Shown here: positions 34,871 to 46,616 of the stretch, in pieces | Layout: each line of letters begins with the position of its first letter | Numbering within the stretch: the first letter of the stretch is position 1 | NCBI GenBank assembly: GCA_016748015.1 | Contig: JAAOMT010000597.1 | Span: forward strand, 783,181-847,180 | From: Geosiphon pyriformis | Lineage: Eukaryota > Glomeromycota > Glomeromycetes > Archaeosporales > Geosiphonaceae | Reading direction: 5' to 3' | Length of the DNA: 64,000 nt | Position numbers and translations under genes: made by a program | Notes under the pieces: model-generated | What the model saw: only the letters and a program-made list of their open reading frames with translations | The model's database searches: none | Told to the model about the DNA's origin: nothing

Positions 34871-36450
34871 TGGACTCTTTTACTATTTGTGAGTTTCCTC
34901 TATCTTGTCAACTGAAAAAAGCGAAATTTCATAATAACAATTTGTAACTGCAATCAATGTTGTAGCATTTTTTGTAAAAAAAACTTAATAATTTCCCGCG
35001 AAAATCAAATTAGAAGATAATTCTTCTTTTCCAGACACTTTGAAATAGGGGTTCGTGTTTATGTTTAGCCCACTGAATCTTTCTCACGCTTATTGTCTAA
35101 CAAAAACCACATGAAAGAGATAATGACATATATATCCAAATAAAGTAACGTTATAACAGTTTTCATGTACAAAATATATGTATATATCAAAAATTGTTGT
35201 TGGTTTTGAAGATCCAAGTTAAAGAGGTGTGTTTGTACAAATATTTGAATCCCCATAAATCCAGATTTTGGTATTTGACTCCTGATGCACATCATGCCTT
35301 TACTAAAATGCATAAACTAAGATGGTTGAATCTCAATATAAAAATCATATAAATAAAGCAATAGAGATTGATCTTTGGTTAGTTTTCTAAATAGAAAGCT
35401 TTGAAGTACGTAGTCAATCTGGATATCAAAGATCTTGCTCTGACATATTAATAATAATCCTGGAGTATGAAGATGCTTGTTTAAATCATTTGTTTTGAAC
35501 TCCTTATGTTAAGAGAGCGTATTGATTTATACCATTTATTGTAACATAAAGGAAGAGTCAATTAAAATATGTAATTTGAATTTGAATAGACAACCATCGA
35601 GTTATTTTTCTCCCAAAAAGTTAAATCATTGTTTACTATTGGAAATAATCTTTCATGAATTTAAATAATTAATATTAAGTCATTTTATTAATAACTTTAA
35701 ATTACTTTTTTTCAATAATTTGAGATTTTTGAATATAATATGAACACTTTCAATTTCATATCGGTTAAAAAGCAATAATTGATTTTTTACTTGTATTTTA
35801 ATCTAAGTTGATAATAAATTTATGATTAAAAAAAGGGAACTTAAAAAAAATAAAAAGAATTAAAATTAAATGTAAAAACCTTTGATTAAAAACAAATAAT
35901 TTGAATTGATAAAAATATAATTACCAGCTATTTAAATCAAAAGTAAAAATAATTATTGAAAAAAAATTAAAACATATTTTGCAAGCAATTAATTAATTTA
36001 ATATCGAGAAAGTTTATAATTTAATATAAATATAATATATAATAATCAAATACAAACAGTTTTTAAATATAATCAAATTTTTTATTATATTGTTAAACAA
36101 TATTATTATTTGAGGTATTATATTATTAATTTTTTTTTTTTTTTATTTATTTTATTTTTAATAATTTAATAATAATAAAAATTGTTTTTTAATTAATTTT
36201 GCTATTTACTATAATTCTAGTTTATAAGAACTATTTTTTGGAATTATTAGCATAGAAATATTTGTTACAAATTTTTGCAATTATCACAAATTTTTATAAT
36301 TAATAATTTAAAAAAAAAATTTTTTTTTAATAAATTTAATAACTTTGATACTTAATCAATATTATGTTTTTAAATAAAATTGTGCACAATTAATAATTTA
36401 GCAAGCTAACTGCCTTTTATCATTTACATTTTTCTAACAATTTAATGTTT

Positions 36451-36484
<34 letters not shown>

Positions 36485-37716
36485 TACACTCTTTTTACGT
36501 GTGATTAATCATTTGAATTTTATTCGAGTTTACACATATTTTATATTTAAACCTGAATGTAATGTTTTCTTATAAAAATTTATTTTTTATAAACCCAAGT
36601 TTTTTTGGATTTTATTGATTAAAACTTGTCAAAAATATTTATTATAATCTCTATATTGTTTTTAAGATTCCGGATTATTCAAATGAATTTTAAAGTTGAA
36701 TTTTTTATCTGTTTTTGAAATTTCAGAAATAAATTTTGTAACTTCCATTTCATTATTTTACAATGAATTTATTTTGGCAACTAATTTTGCCATAACAGGA
36801 ATTATTAATATTAAATTTAAAACTCAAGATTCTAGACATAACAATTTTGAATTCAACAAAGCAAGATATTTTTGAAAATAACTAGTAGCAATTAAACACT
36901 TTTATTTACTACTTAAATATATAAAACAGTTTTTGTGAATTATTTAAATACAATATGCTTTTTATTGTTTAATTTAATTAAAATAAATTTAAAATCAAAA
37001 AGATGGTTTGGCAAATAAAATTTAATAATTCAATTTTGAAACTTATAATTAAAAATTGTTTTATAATTATTTGAGTTTTACAATTGTTGCGATTAATAAT
37101 TTCAATAAATTTAATAAATTTATTGATTAACTAATATCAAAATTTTAATTAAAGTTGTGATTAATTATTTGCTCTATTAAATTTTATAAAATTAATAAGT
37201 TTTTTAATCAATTTAAAAAATTGATTTTAAGATGGTTTTTTGAAAAATTTTAAAAATAAAATTATAATTAAAATATATACTATAAATAGTTTATTTAATT
37301 AAATATTTTATAAAGATTATTTTTTATCAATATTTCTAAAAATAAAAATTGTAAATTAATTACAGTAAATTCAATCCACTTTTTTTTTTATTTTTGTCTA
37401 AAGGGTAAAACTTTTTAAGTTGTAATCTTTTAATTATGATATCATCTTTAAATTGGAGTCTAACTTTGAGAATTTAAAATTCTATTATGAATTTCATAAA
37501 AAATTTTTTTTAATTAAATTAAATCAAGAATAATTATTTTGAGTTCATTTTTTTTATAAAATAATTGTAAATTTTAAGATTATATTTAGTATTTTTTATA
37601 ATTTAACGTGTTTTCTTTAATTAATTAGTTAATAATTGATTGGAACAAAAGCTCCTCTTGTATTGTTTTTTTTTTTCTAAAATTTGCAATGTGTACATGC
37701 TCTATATTAAGCGTGG

Positions 37717-37745
37717 CCCATGTACTTTTTACACGTGACTAGCCA
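37717..37745 (+). repeat. Short flanking direct repeat, left copy
   Basis: GCCCATGTA, five extra bases, then TACACGTGACTAGCCA. The last 15 bases (ACACGTGACTAGCCA, 37731-37745) recur exactly, in the same orientation, at 41637-41651, preceded there by GCCCATATAT. The repeats bracket the 38.5-41.4 kb gene. It contains a CACGTG palindrome. Confidence 0.7.
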
Positions 37746-38369
37746 GTGTGCATATAATGGAATAAATAATTAAATAAAGATTAATTTAAATGTTAAATAA
37801 TCAAAATATTTTTGATATTAATTATAACTAATAATAATACATATATTAACGAATAAAATAAAATAAGTATATAAAAGACATGTCGAAACAAAATTAAACA
37901 AAATAAACTTGTAATTTTATTCATAATTATTTTTTTGAGTTTTTTTTAACACAAGAAATTACCAATAATTATTACAATCAAAATTAATTTATTATTATTT
38001 ATTAATATTGTGTATTGATAGTTTAGACAAGTAATATTTTTAAATACATTTTTAACAAAAAATTAATAGAATTTTTATTTTTTTTTTGAAATATTAAACT
38101 TTTTAATTTTTAATTCCAAAAAAAATTGTCAACAACTTTTATTATAAAAATCATATTTATATTAATAATTATCTTTATTATGGCTTTTTTTTATATTATT
38201 ATAATCATATATTTTATTAAACTCACACAATCTTTTATCCTTCTAATTTTTTTCTTGTTGGCTTCGTTTAGAAGTATCTTATTAATGAGAGGGATTTATG
38301 CTTCTATTATAATTGTTGGTAAATTTTATATGTAATTTGGAACTTGATGTAAATTATTTTTAGTTGTAG

Positions 38370-38454
38370 GCTGGTTGCACGCTAAGTACGCTTGTGCAGC
38401 CAATCAAAATCAATGCACAGATCTTTTTTATTTGGAGGCGCGCTGCAACCGCGC
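38370..38454 (+). promoter_or_regulatory. GC-rich promoter-like segment with two inverted repeats
   Basis: Just upstream of the gene at 38496 lie an imperfect hairpin (GGCTGGTTGCAC ... GTGCAGCC, 38370-38398), a CCAAT box (GCCAATCA at 38398-38405) and a perfect GCGCG/CGCGC inverted repeat with a 7-base loop (38438-38454). These sit 40-125 bases before the proposed ATG, where a promoter is expected. The function is inferred from position and from contrast with the AT-rich surroundings. Confidence 0.45.
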
Positions 38455-38495
38455 GAAATTTTTTTTTACAACACTTCCGTTCCCACTTCAGCAAG

Positions 38496-41416
38496 ATGTC
38501 CGACTCCGATGCTTTAGAGCTGTACCCTGGTCGTGCAAGCAAGTTTTAGTGTATATAGCAAATCCGAAAATCATTAAGGTTGTTTTGTTTTTGGCAAATA
38601 CTAATTTTGTTCCCTTGACTAGCTCTGGTGGCCTACTTGAAAGGACATGATCCAAGCCTGTGGTCGTACTTTGACTTTCTGAGTGCAAATCACACTACTA
38701 TTGTCAACTCGACTCCATTCAGTAATAGGTGGGACGATATTGATAGTGCATGGACTAGAAGATTTTTAAAAGCAGTTCAAGAACTGTACCCCTTGTCATT
38801 CGATGTTATCAAGAGCAAGGTAATTTCGTTTCAATACAGTTGGCGAAAGGGGCCTCCTAACGAGTGTCACTTGTATCTGGAGGTTTACGGCGATCTCTCT
38901 GTCCCAAGTGATGTGTGGGAACACTCCTGGGTGTGTGTTACATTCATCAGGAGCATCGGGACTCTTCCTGGTTCCCACCCTTGCGACCCGCCTTGCTTTA
39001 CTTGTTTGGCTTGTTGATATATTGTGAAAAACATGTCTCTCTCTCTCTAATTATTCATTCTATTTTTAACTAGATGCATTTGGAGCATGCTAACCCCAGG
39101 CTGCGTTTGTTTTTTGATAGGGTGATAGCAGATAGGAAACGAGTAAGTTATGAATAAATATTAGTGGCGTTTAAGTTTATTATGGATTCGATGAAATCCT
39201 TTATCATTATTATTCATGCCTTCTTTCTTTTGATAGAATTTGATTAAGAACACGATTAAGGACAAGATAGATTTCACCGTTATAAATTTGTATGGTACTT
39301 CCACTAATGAAACTGGAGAAGAGCTTCAATCGTTATATCCGTCTAGGCACAGGAGGGACTATGAATACAATATAGTAAGATATTACCAAATAATGTAATC
39401 TCTGACCCAATATCTATTTAATCTGCTATTTATTTTGAAGCAGCTACCATCTCAGGAAAAAGATGGGGAAGAGAAGGACGTTGAGGACAGCGATCAAGGT
39501 GACAGCATTGAGGGCGAAGGTGGTTATGAAGAACAGGAAATGGGTGTGTCCAACGATTCACAGGAACAGGTGGGTGTTTCCGATATTGCCATCGATAACC
39601 TAGATAGCGATCTTGACCTGGAGGGAGTTGGTAAACGAAGGGAAGAAAAGAAAATTAAGGAAAAGTTGGTATTACAAATATTTTCTTTGTTTGTTCATTT
39701 TGTATAGCAAATATTCCATAGTATTTATTAATTTTATACATATCTAGCGACAACACAGATGTTGAGGAAATTTTGCATCAATTCAGTATAACTTATAAAA
39801 GTCTGGAAGCAGAAAAGAAGTGGACACTCAAGTCGGGAAGAAAAGTGGAGGACATAATATATAAATACGGATCAAAATTAAAAGATGAAGAGTAAGTTTA
39901 GCACTGTCCATTAGCATTTTCCTTGCTTGCATACAGATAACTTATGATTTTTATACTGGTGTTACAGCTTAGTGCATTCTTTTGTCATTAACGTGGATGA
40001 CCAAAAAATCCGTCATCTTTTCTCAAAAGATGAATGGAAGGAAATCATGATCATCAACACTGAGAGCAAGGGGGCACCAAAAATAGAAGAAAATCTCCTC
40101 AAATTTCTTTTGAGATATAGGAAGGCTAGTACCTTGGAAGATGTTTTGATCAATTCTTTTAACTTATCACTAACACATCATTATATAGACCACCTTTCGG
40201 GAGTTGCGCAAAGTCATTAGGGAATCCTCGTCTCTTGAAAACTGCAACTTCGATACCGATAAGTGGTTTGACTACGTCTGGATGAATAATTGCGTTAGCA
40301 ATTTGTGAGTTTTGGCTTCAGTGTCCTAACTTTTGTTGTTACGGTTCTAACAAGAAATTGTATTATTATAATAGGTCGACCTTATATGCCGTCAAACCAA
40401 ACGTCTTCCAAACCTCACATCTTGAGCGGTGGTACGATGTCAATATTTGGTCTTCTATAATCGACCAATGCATGTGGAATATCAGTGAATTGCAGCTCGT
40501 CCGGTAAATTGATGAGCATCACAGCTTTTCTGTCTTTGCTTCAGATTATTTCTTGTTCTAGTAATTCAGAAATTCGAACATCTAGAGGGGAGTCTTTCTC
40601 CATCGCAAGCACAGATCGGAAATCGAAAAACCGTAGCCTCGGCGATCGTAAACCTTTCGGTCGCCGCTGTGACGGTATCTTTCGCATGGAGAAAAGTCGT
40701 CAGGAATGTGGTGCATCAGAGCATGGACGATTGTTTCTGGGAGAAAATGGAACGAAGTTTTTGACGGATGGCCACAAACTGGCTAAAGTTATGAAAGATA
40801 TGTTTACGAGCCTCTCGATGGATCTATGCGTAAAGACTATGAAGGATATTGAGATCATTGCATATTTACATTCCGGTAAGTTAAATTTACGTGCATTATT
40901 TTGTTTTCTTTTTTCTTTTTAACATAACGTTAACACAATATGCTCTATTGCCAGAGAGGATGATGCAAATCTTTGTCGCCGACTATCCGGGTGGGTATTT
41001 AGTGCGTTTATGTAAAGGAAATGTCTTGCAGGTTCCGGAGACGCTGGACAAAATTGACGATCTTCTGAAATTAATGGCAACTGTCTTGTCCAGTAAGGTA
41101 AATCATTTACGATTTGCGATTTCTTGTAATTATGAATTTTGGCTGACCCACAGTCTTGGTTACTCCCTTTGCAAAGTTACGGATTATTCGCACTGTCCGA
41201 TTGTTACGGTCAGTCAGTCAACCTGAAGAGAAATCCAATGAAGAATTTATGGGAGAATTGCTACTGGACATCGCCCAGATTGACCGTTCCAACTCTAGCA
41301 AAACCGAAAGATATATTCAAATGCCGGACACAGCCAAAACACCTTCAAAAAAGCGCAGAACCATTCCCTCATCTCATGTCTCGACATCGCCTCCACCAAA
41401 ATTTTCAATTAAGTGA
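38496..41416 (+). CDS. Twelve-exon uncharacterised protein of a Glomeromycotina-type multi-copy family
   Basis: Exons: 38496-38529, 38623-38819, 39074-39142, 39237-39374, 39441-39664, 39748-39891, 39968-40142, 40189-40304, 40375-40503, 40586-40875, 40955-41092, 41154-41416. They sum to 638 residues with every phase matching. The N-terminal part has LWSYFDFLSANH and ELYPLSFDVIKSK; then an acidic linker (EDSDQGDSIEGEGGYEEQEM); then a domain with EKKWTLKSGRKVEDIIYKYG and VHSFVINVDD; then FGRRCDGIFRM ... ECGASEHG, FLTDGHKLAKVMKDMF and VADYPGGYLVRL; then a basic Ser/Pro tail (SKKRRTIPSSH, possible NLS). I recall this module order from repeated uncharacterised proteins in Rhizophagus-like genomes. 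The RRCDGIF...E...E pattern resembles a PD-(D/E)XK nuclease core, but that is only a suggestion. Exon 1 and the 254-nt intron 2 are the least certain parts. Its GC content contrasts sharply with the flanks. Confidence 0.65.
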
Positions 41417-44400
41417 GAATATTGTGCAAATGGGTTTCACTAAGACGATTGCTCTGGGTAGACGCTGATGTTACAAAACGGATAGAGCGATCCTGCTGAA
41501 AGATTGAAGAAATCTTAACAAAAAGTTATTAGATTAATATAGAATAAATAATAATAATAATAATAATAATGACTAAATAAAAAAATAAATTATATAAAAT
41601 ACAATATTTAGATTTTTTTACTCATAGCCCATATATACACGTGACTAGCCACCAAGCCAATCAAGACTAACTAAAACAGATCTAACATTTCATACCCATA
41701 TTTAGATAACTCAGCACATCAGTATTAAGCCGTCCTCTCAAGTTCGGCCAACCACAACCACAGCTGCGACCAACTCCTGAATATTAGATTATATAAAATA
41801 AAAATAATAAATTAACATTTAATTAAACAAGTTTTTGTTTATATTTAAGTTTTGCAATAAAAGTTTATTATTAAAATTTTAACAGGGAATATTAATAAAA
41901 TTGTAAAAAGTTAGAAATTCAAATTTATATTTAGAGTTTATTAAGCAATTCCGAGATTTTTGGAATTTTTATTAAATTTATTTTTGAAAATAAAAGTTTT
42001 TAAATACATTAAATAAAAATACTTGAATTAAATTTTAAGTAAATTAACATATTTATTTATAATTAAATGTGATTCAATTGTTAGCATAATGGGCTTGTGT
42101 TGGTAAAAATACTTATTTTATCTATAAGACTTAAAAATTGACATTCTGGTTTTTTATTTATTGGAAATATTTTTTAAATTTGAATAGTTATTTTTATAGC
42201 TTTATAAAAAGTTTTTACTGAAATTCTTTTAATAATTACTTGTAAATCTAAGCATATACATACAGATTTCCCATTGATGTTTGCAATTACATTATTTTTT
42301 TAGTAATTTAGTTTGTAACAATTTTGTGTAACTTGAATTTAAAACTATTTAAATATATTTTTTGATTTTAAGAGTAAAATTTTTGATAAGTTTTTTTTTA
42401 ATTGTTAAATAATTAATATTTCAATGTGTAATTTTTTAAAATTTATTTTATTATATTATAAATTAATAACTCGAAAATTGATTAATTATTAACTTAGCAG
42501 AAATAAATTTTTCTTGATTTTTTTTGGGATCTAGAACTGTATTTATTTATTTTGAAAATTAAGCATAATACTATTGTGATTGAAACATTTATTAAAAAAA
42601 GTATAAAACAATTAATTTCAAAATAATTTGATATTAAATTTAAAGAATTTTACAACTGATGCCCAAAAAAATGAATTTAAAAAGTTTACAGCAAACACAT
42701 AAAACAAAAAGCATTTGAAAATTAGAAAACAAAATTATCTTTTTTAATAATTAATAAAAATATTTGATAATATTATTTTTAAAGTTATTTTAGTTTTTTT
42801 TTGTTTTTACTTGTCTTAAAATAGAATTTTTAAAGTTATAATCAAAGATACTTTTATTTAATAAACATTTTATTTATTTTAATTACAAAATTATATTCAA
42901 TAAAATTTTATTTATGTTATTAAATATTTTATTTCCAAAAAATAATAAACCATATTTGCTTCTGTTTAAATTTCTGATAGTTTTGTTAAGATTTAGCTTT
43001 TTGTGTTAATATTTGTAATATTTTTGTTTTTATTATAGTTTGTTACTGCTATTTTTACTGTTAAAAAAAAAACTGAACAAAAAGCTCTAAACTCTTTTGC
43101 TTGGATAATGTAAAAAAATATTGAAACAAGTTTGAATGGTGAAATAAAAAAATATTTATTAAAGTAAAAAGTCTTTACTAAGTATATGTGTTTAAGTAGC
43201 TTTTGGTAGTTAAAATATTAATAAAAAAAAGAAATGTTATTATTTTTGTGTAATTGAGTTATTTAAGATAAATTTTGAACTTTTTTTGAATAAAGTATTG
43301 AATCAAATATAATATTTACAAAAAGTTAAATTAAGAAATCCTTAAGTTTATTTTAACACAAATATTGTTTACACATTTTTTTTATTAATTTAAAAAAGTT
43401 TATAATTACCAAATTAAATGTATAATTTTTACAGCTTAAGCAATATCTAGAAAACATATTAAATATTTTTTAAAATTGATTTAAATGTTTTATGATTAAT
43501 TAATAATAACTTAGAATTCAAAGTTACATCAAAATAATTAAATAAGAAATATTAATAATTTAATAAAAATCGTATATATTGTTTGGCAAAACTAAAATAT
43601 ATAAAAACATTTTAAAAATTAGAAAAATTAGAAAAATAAGCAAATAATAAAATTAATTAAGAAAAATGATTCATTATATTTTGTTTAATTTAATTTAAAC
43701 GAATAGATAATCAAACTAAAAGTTTTCTTGTTTTATAAATATTTATAATTATAAATAATAATAACAATAATAATAAGTATTTTTTCTATTAATTAAAAAA
43801 CAAATTAATTATATTCTAATCAAAAAAATTTGAAAGAAATAAATGTTGAGTCATTAAAGAAGACGATTTAATTTTAAAGTTCTTATAAATTTAAATATTC
43901 CCGAATTTGTCATAAGTTGTATCCAGGCTCTGATGAAAAATATTGAAAAAACAATTAATATAATATTAATTAATAACTGCTAAAGAATAGTATTTAGGGA
44001 CTTTGAAATTTTTTCACCATTTTATATTAATACAGTTTATTGTCTAACATCAAAAATGGGGTAGAATAATAAGGTGAAAGATTTATCTTTACAAATTTTT
44101 AAAAACATTTTCATAAACTATAAATGAAAATTTGTGGGTAATTATTCTAAAAAGAAGTTTTTTAAATGTTAAATCATTTAAATTTGAAACCAGAATAAAT
44201 ATTTTGGTTAATAATAAAGTTAGTTTGCAACAATTCTTTTATATAGCCAAGATTTTTATTAATAATTAAGAATTCTTATGGTATTCATAATTTTGTGATG
44301 ATTTTCAAAAAAAAATAGTTACAACAGTGTTCAAAATTTTAGATAAGAAATAAGCTTTTGAATATAAGCCATGCTAATACTCAATTAGTTTTTTGGAAGA

Positions 44401-45280
44401 ATTAATTAATACCTACAAACAAATCGACAAAAACCTGTAAGGCTAAAATAATACTTATGAGGAAATTTCCCCGAAACTGATTCTGTAAAATCTACGTCAG
44501 AATGACAATTAGATATTTCGTAACACGTAGCCTGTATTACCATAATTTTTTGACGGAAAAATTCCCGGAATTTTTCCAATGAGAATTTTCCATTGAATGT
44601 GTTTGTTCAACATGGCATTATTCCTTCTCGAAAAAGGTTTTAGAGAATCATAGAAATATTGGAAAAAACAAATTTATTAATTTTATTTTTTTTCGGGTAT
44701 CTTGCAGGAGGATTTATGAAAAATTCTTATCAAAAATTTATCCGCATAAAGTTAATGCAAGCTTTTAGGTTGAGATTTTCAGGTTAAAAGAATGCTTTAA
44801 AACTCTCACTTGATCATCGGAAAAGTACTAATTCTTGCACGCACACAAAATTTCCTGGGAATAACTAATCGGACGATCAAAAAGCTTAGTTTTTCTCGCG
44901 GTGAAAGACATTGATTTTGAACTAACTATTTTTATAAAATTTAATCATATGCACGCTCTTCTCGACACGATAACTTCGTGCAGCTATCTTTTATTTTAGA
45001 GCTGCAAAATTCGAGCCAAAAAAAATTTCAGCATGAAAAACTTCAAGTTGAAAACGTAAAGGCCTTAAATTAAAGAAAATTTTGAAAGGCTATAAATATG
45101 AGTATTCGTTATAAGGACAAAAATTTTCTTTGTTAGTATCTCAAAACAGGATGTTTGTTATGGAAAAGAAAAAGTTCTTGCAAAAATGAGTTCCCTTTTT
45201 TTGGCTCATATTTTAAAATTATTTTACAAAACTTCTAAATGATAATTATATATGAAGTAGTGTTCCTTCTCTATTAATGA
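41417..45280. other. Extremely AT-rich right flank, then ordinary spacer
   Basis: From 41417 to 41790 the sequence is mixed (including the flanking repeat and a C-rich stretch near 41725-41775). From about 41790 to 44000 it is nearly pure A/T like the left flank. From about 44450 to 45280 composition becomes more normal, but no frame looks coding; this part is 3' of the minus-strand GH17 gene. No long inverted or direct match between the two AT-rich flanks was spotted by eye. Confidence 0.5.
41626..41651 (+). repeat. Short flanking direct repeat, right copy
   Basis: GCCCATATATACACGTGACTAGCCA-type sequence whose last 15 bases are identical to 37731-37745. It lies about 210 bases after the stop of the twelve-exon gene. 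Directly downstream, GCCAATCAAG resembles the GCCAATCAAA found in that gene's promoter. Confidence 0.7.
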
Positions 45281-46566
45281 TTACAGAGTGTCTATGTTTG
45301 GAGCTGTTGGAGGACAATCAGGGATATTAACACCAGGTTTGAGCGTAAGATCAGGGTAAAAGAGTCCCCAACTTCCTTCTAAAATTGTAAATCGTTGAGT
45401 TTTCCATGGTGTATCATAAGCTTCAAACCAAAAATATTTGTACTTTTTTTCATTCGCAAAACAGATAAACCTATTAAGAAATGTGTTCAAATTTTCTATT
45501 GAAGCGACAGCCTTCTTGTTGGAAAGTCCCTCAGTTGGCCAACCAACCTCTGCGATTACAGATGGTTTTTTTTGTTTGTCAGCAAAATACGAATCGTTTT
45601 GTTCGAAAAAGGTAATGGTCCAGTTTGTTCCAGCTTCAGCCGAGATACCGGCAAAATATGGATGTACATTAGCAAACACCACATCACTAGTTGCCACAAA
45701 TTCTTGACCGACTTTCGAGCCAAGATCCGATGTGAAAACTGGGACGTTACCACCGCCTGGAAGTGCATGAACTTCTTTTCTAACATCACCGATTCGTCGA
45801 AAAAGTTCATCCTTACTTATCTCTTCTCTGAACAAAACTATTAATTGTAAATATATTAGAGTAGTTCAGAAATGTTTGGAAATCATTTCCATGAGACTGA
45901 AGAACTTTTTTGTAAAAAATTACCTTCATTTCCAACTGAAATTCCTTCGATATGTTTAAATCCATGCTGATTCAAATTCGCAATAAGATCGTCATGTTGT
46001 CTTTTATACGTTGTTTCATTGTTGTCGACCCAAATAGTTGGAATAACTGATACGTCAAGGTTTAAATACTCGACAGCTAGTAAGGTGTAATTCACCATGT
46101 TGCAATCCATCCCATAAAGTCGGATTCGCCGGGTTAACTGTGATAGAACTTTTATATCCTCAATAACATCTCCCAAAGTGTTTCCACATGAAGGCCAGGT
46201 AGCATTTACCGGCCCATAATTTAACCCATATAACGAATTCTTGTATTTATTATCTTTTTTAATTTTCAGGTCGACCGTTTTACCGTCCCATGTGAGAAAC
46301 GTTCGAGATGGATCGTTATTTGAGCCTGAATCATTATTTGAGTCTGGATTGTTAGAACCATCATTTTTAAGATTATTCTGTGTAGAATTTTTGGAATTAT
46401 TTTTGTTCTTACGAGAATGCGTAACTCCGAGCGCGATCCCAAGAACTATGCCAACTAATAATAAAATTCCAATGCCAGCGAGAATTAAACGATTTCTGAG
46501 TGATCTTTTAGATGTGGAATTTTGTTCAGGCATTGTGTTTAATAGATCTTGTTCGCTCGTTGGCAT
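45281..46566 (-). CDS. Membrane-anchored GH17 beta-1,3-glucanase / glucanosyltransferase
   Basis: Two exons on the minus strand, 46566-45924 and 45837-45281, with an 86-nt GT-AG intron; 399 residues. A cytosolic N terminus with a basic RSLRNR patch precedes a TM segment (LILAGIGILLLVGIVLGIALGV), giving a type II membrane topology, then an Asn/Ser-rich linker. The catalytic domain begins at YGLNYGPVNATWPSC. The acid/base Glu is in GISVGNEVLFR, with the intron cutting just after the Glu codon, and the nucleophile Glu is in AEVGWPTEG. FWFEAYDTPWK and the GSWGLFYPD end motif are also typical of GH17. It acts on beta-1,3-glucan at the cell surface, in wall remodelling. A TATATAAA lies about 45 bases upstream. 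A decayed paralogue is at 32.5-33.7 kb. Confidence 0.9.
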
Positions 46567-46605
46567 TTCAGGAATTGTTGAGATAGATAGGTAGCGAAAA
46601 CCAAC

Positions 46606-46616
46606 AATTTATATAG
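46606..46616 (-). promoter_or_regulatory. TATA box of the GH17 gene
   Basis: On the minus strand this reads GCTATATAAATT, about 45 bases before the ATG at 46566. It implies a very short 5' leader. The match to the TATA consensus is good and the position is plausible. Confidence 0.5.

Larger units (their letters stand above)
34871..38495. other. AT-rich region, increasingly extreme, left flank of the 38-41 kb island
   Basis: The first ~700 bases are ordinary AT-rich spacer, including the ferritin 3' end. From about 35600 to 38350 the sequence becomes nearly pure A/T with ATA/AAT microsatellites (for example 36452-36482). No gene is supported; ORFs at 35065-35313 and 38126-38335 are hydrophobic by composition only. 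A change to much more GC-balanced sequence occurs abruptly near 38370. Confidence 0.6.

Noticed and set aside
41139-41468. Alternative last exon of the island gene ending at 41468
   Set aside because: Joining from a strong GTAAGG donor at 41093 to 41154 enters a different frame, which continues with a charged, Ser/Pro-rich tail to 41416 and keeps total length divisible by three. The 41468 frame needs a weaker join.
35600-44000. Long terminal inverted repeats around the island gene
   Set aside because: Compared the two AT-rich flanks by eye in both orientations; only the short direct repeat matched convincingly. Low complexity makes weak matches meaningless without alignment software.
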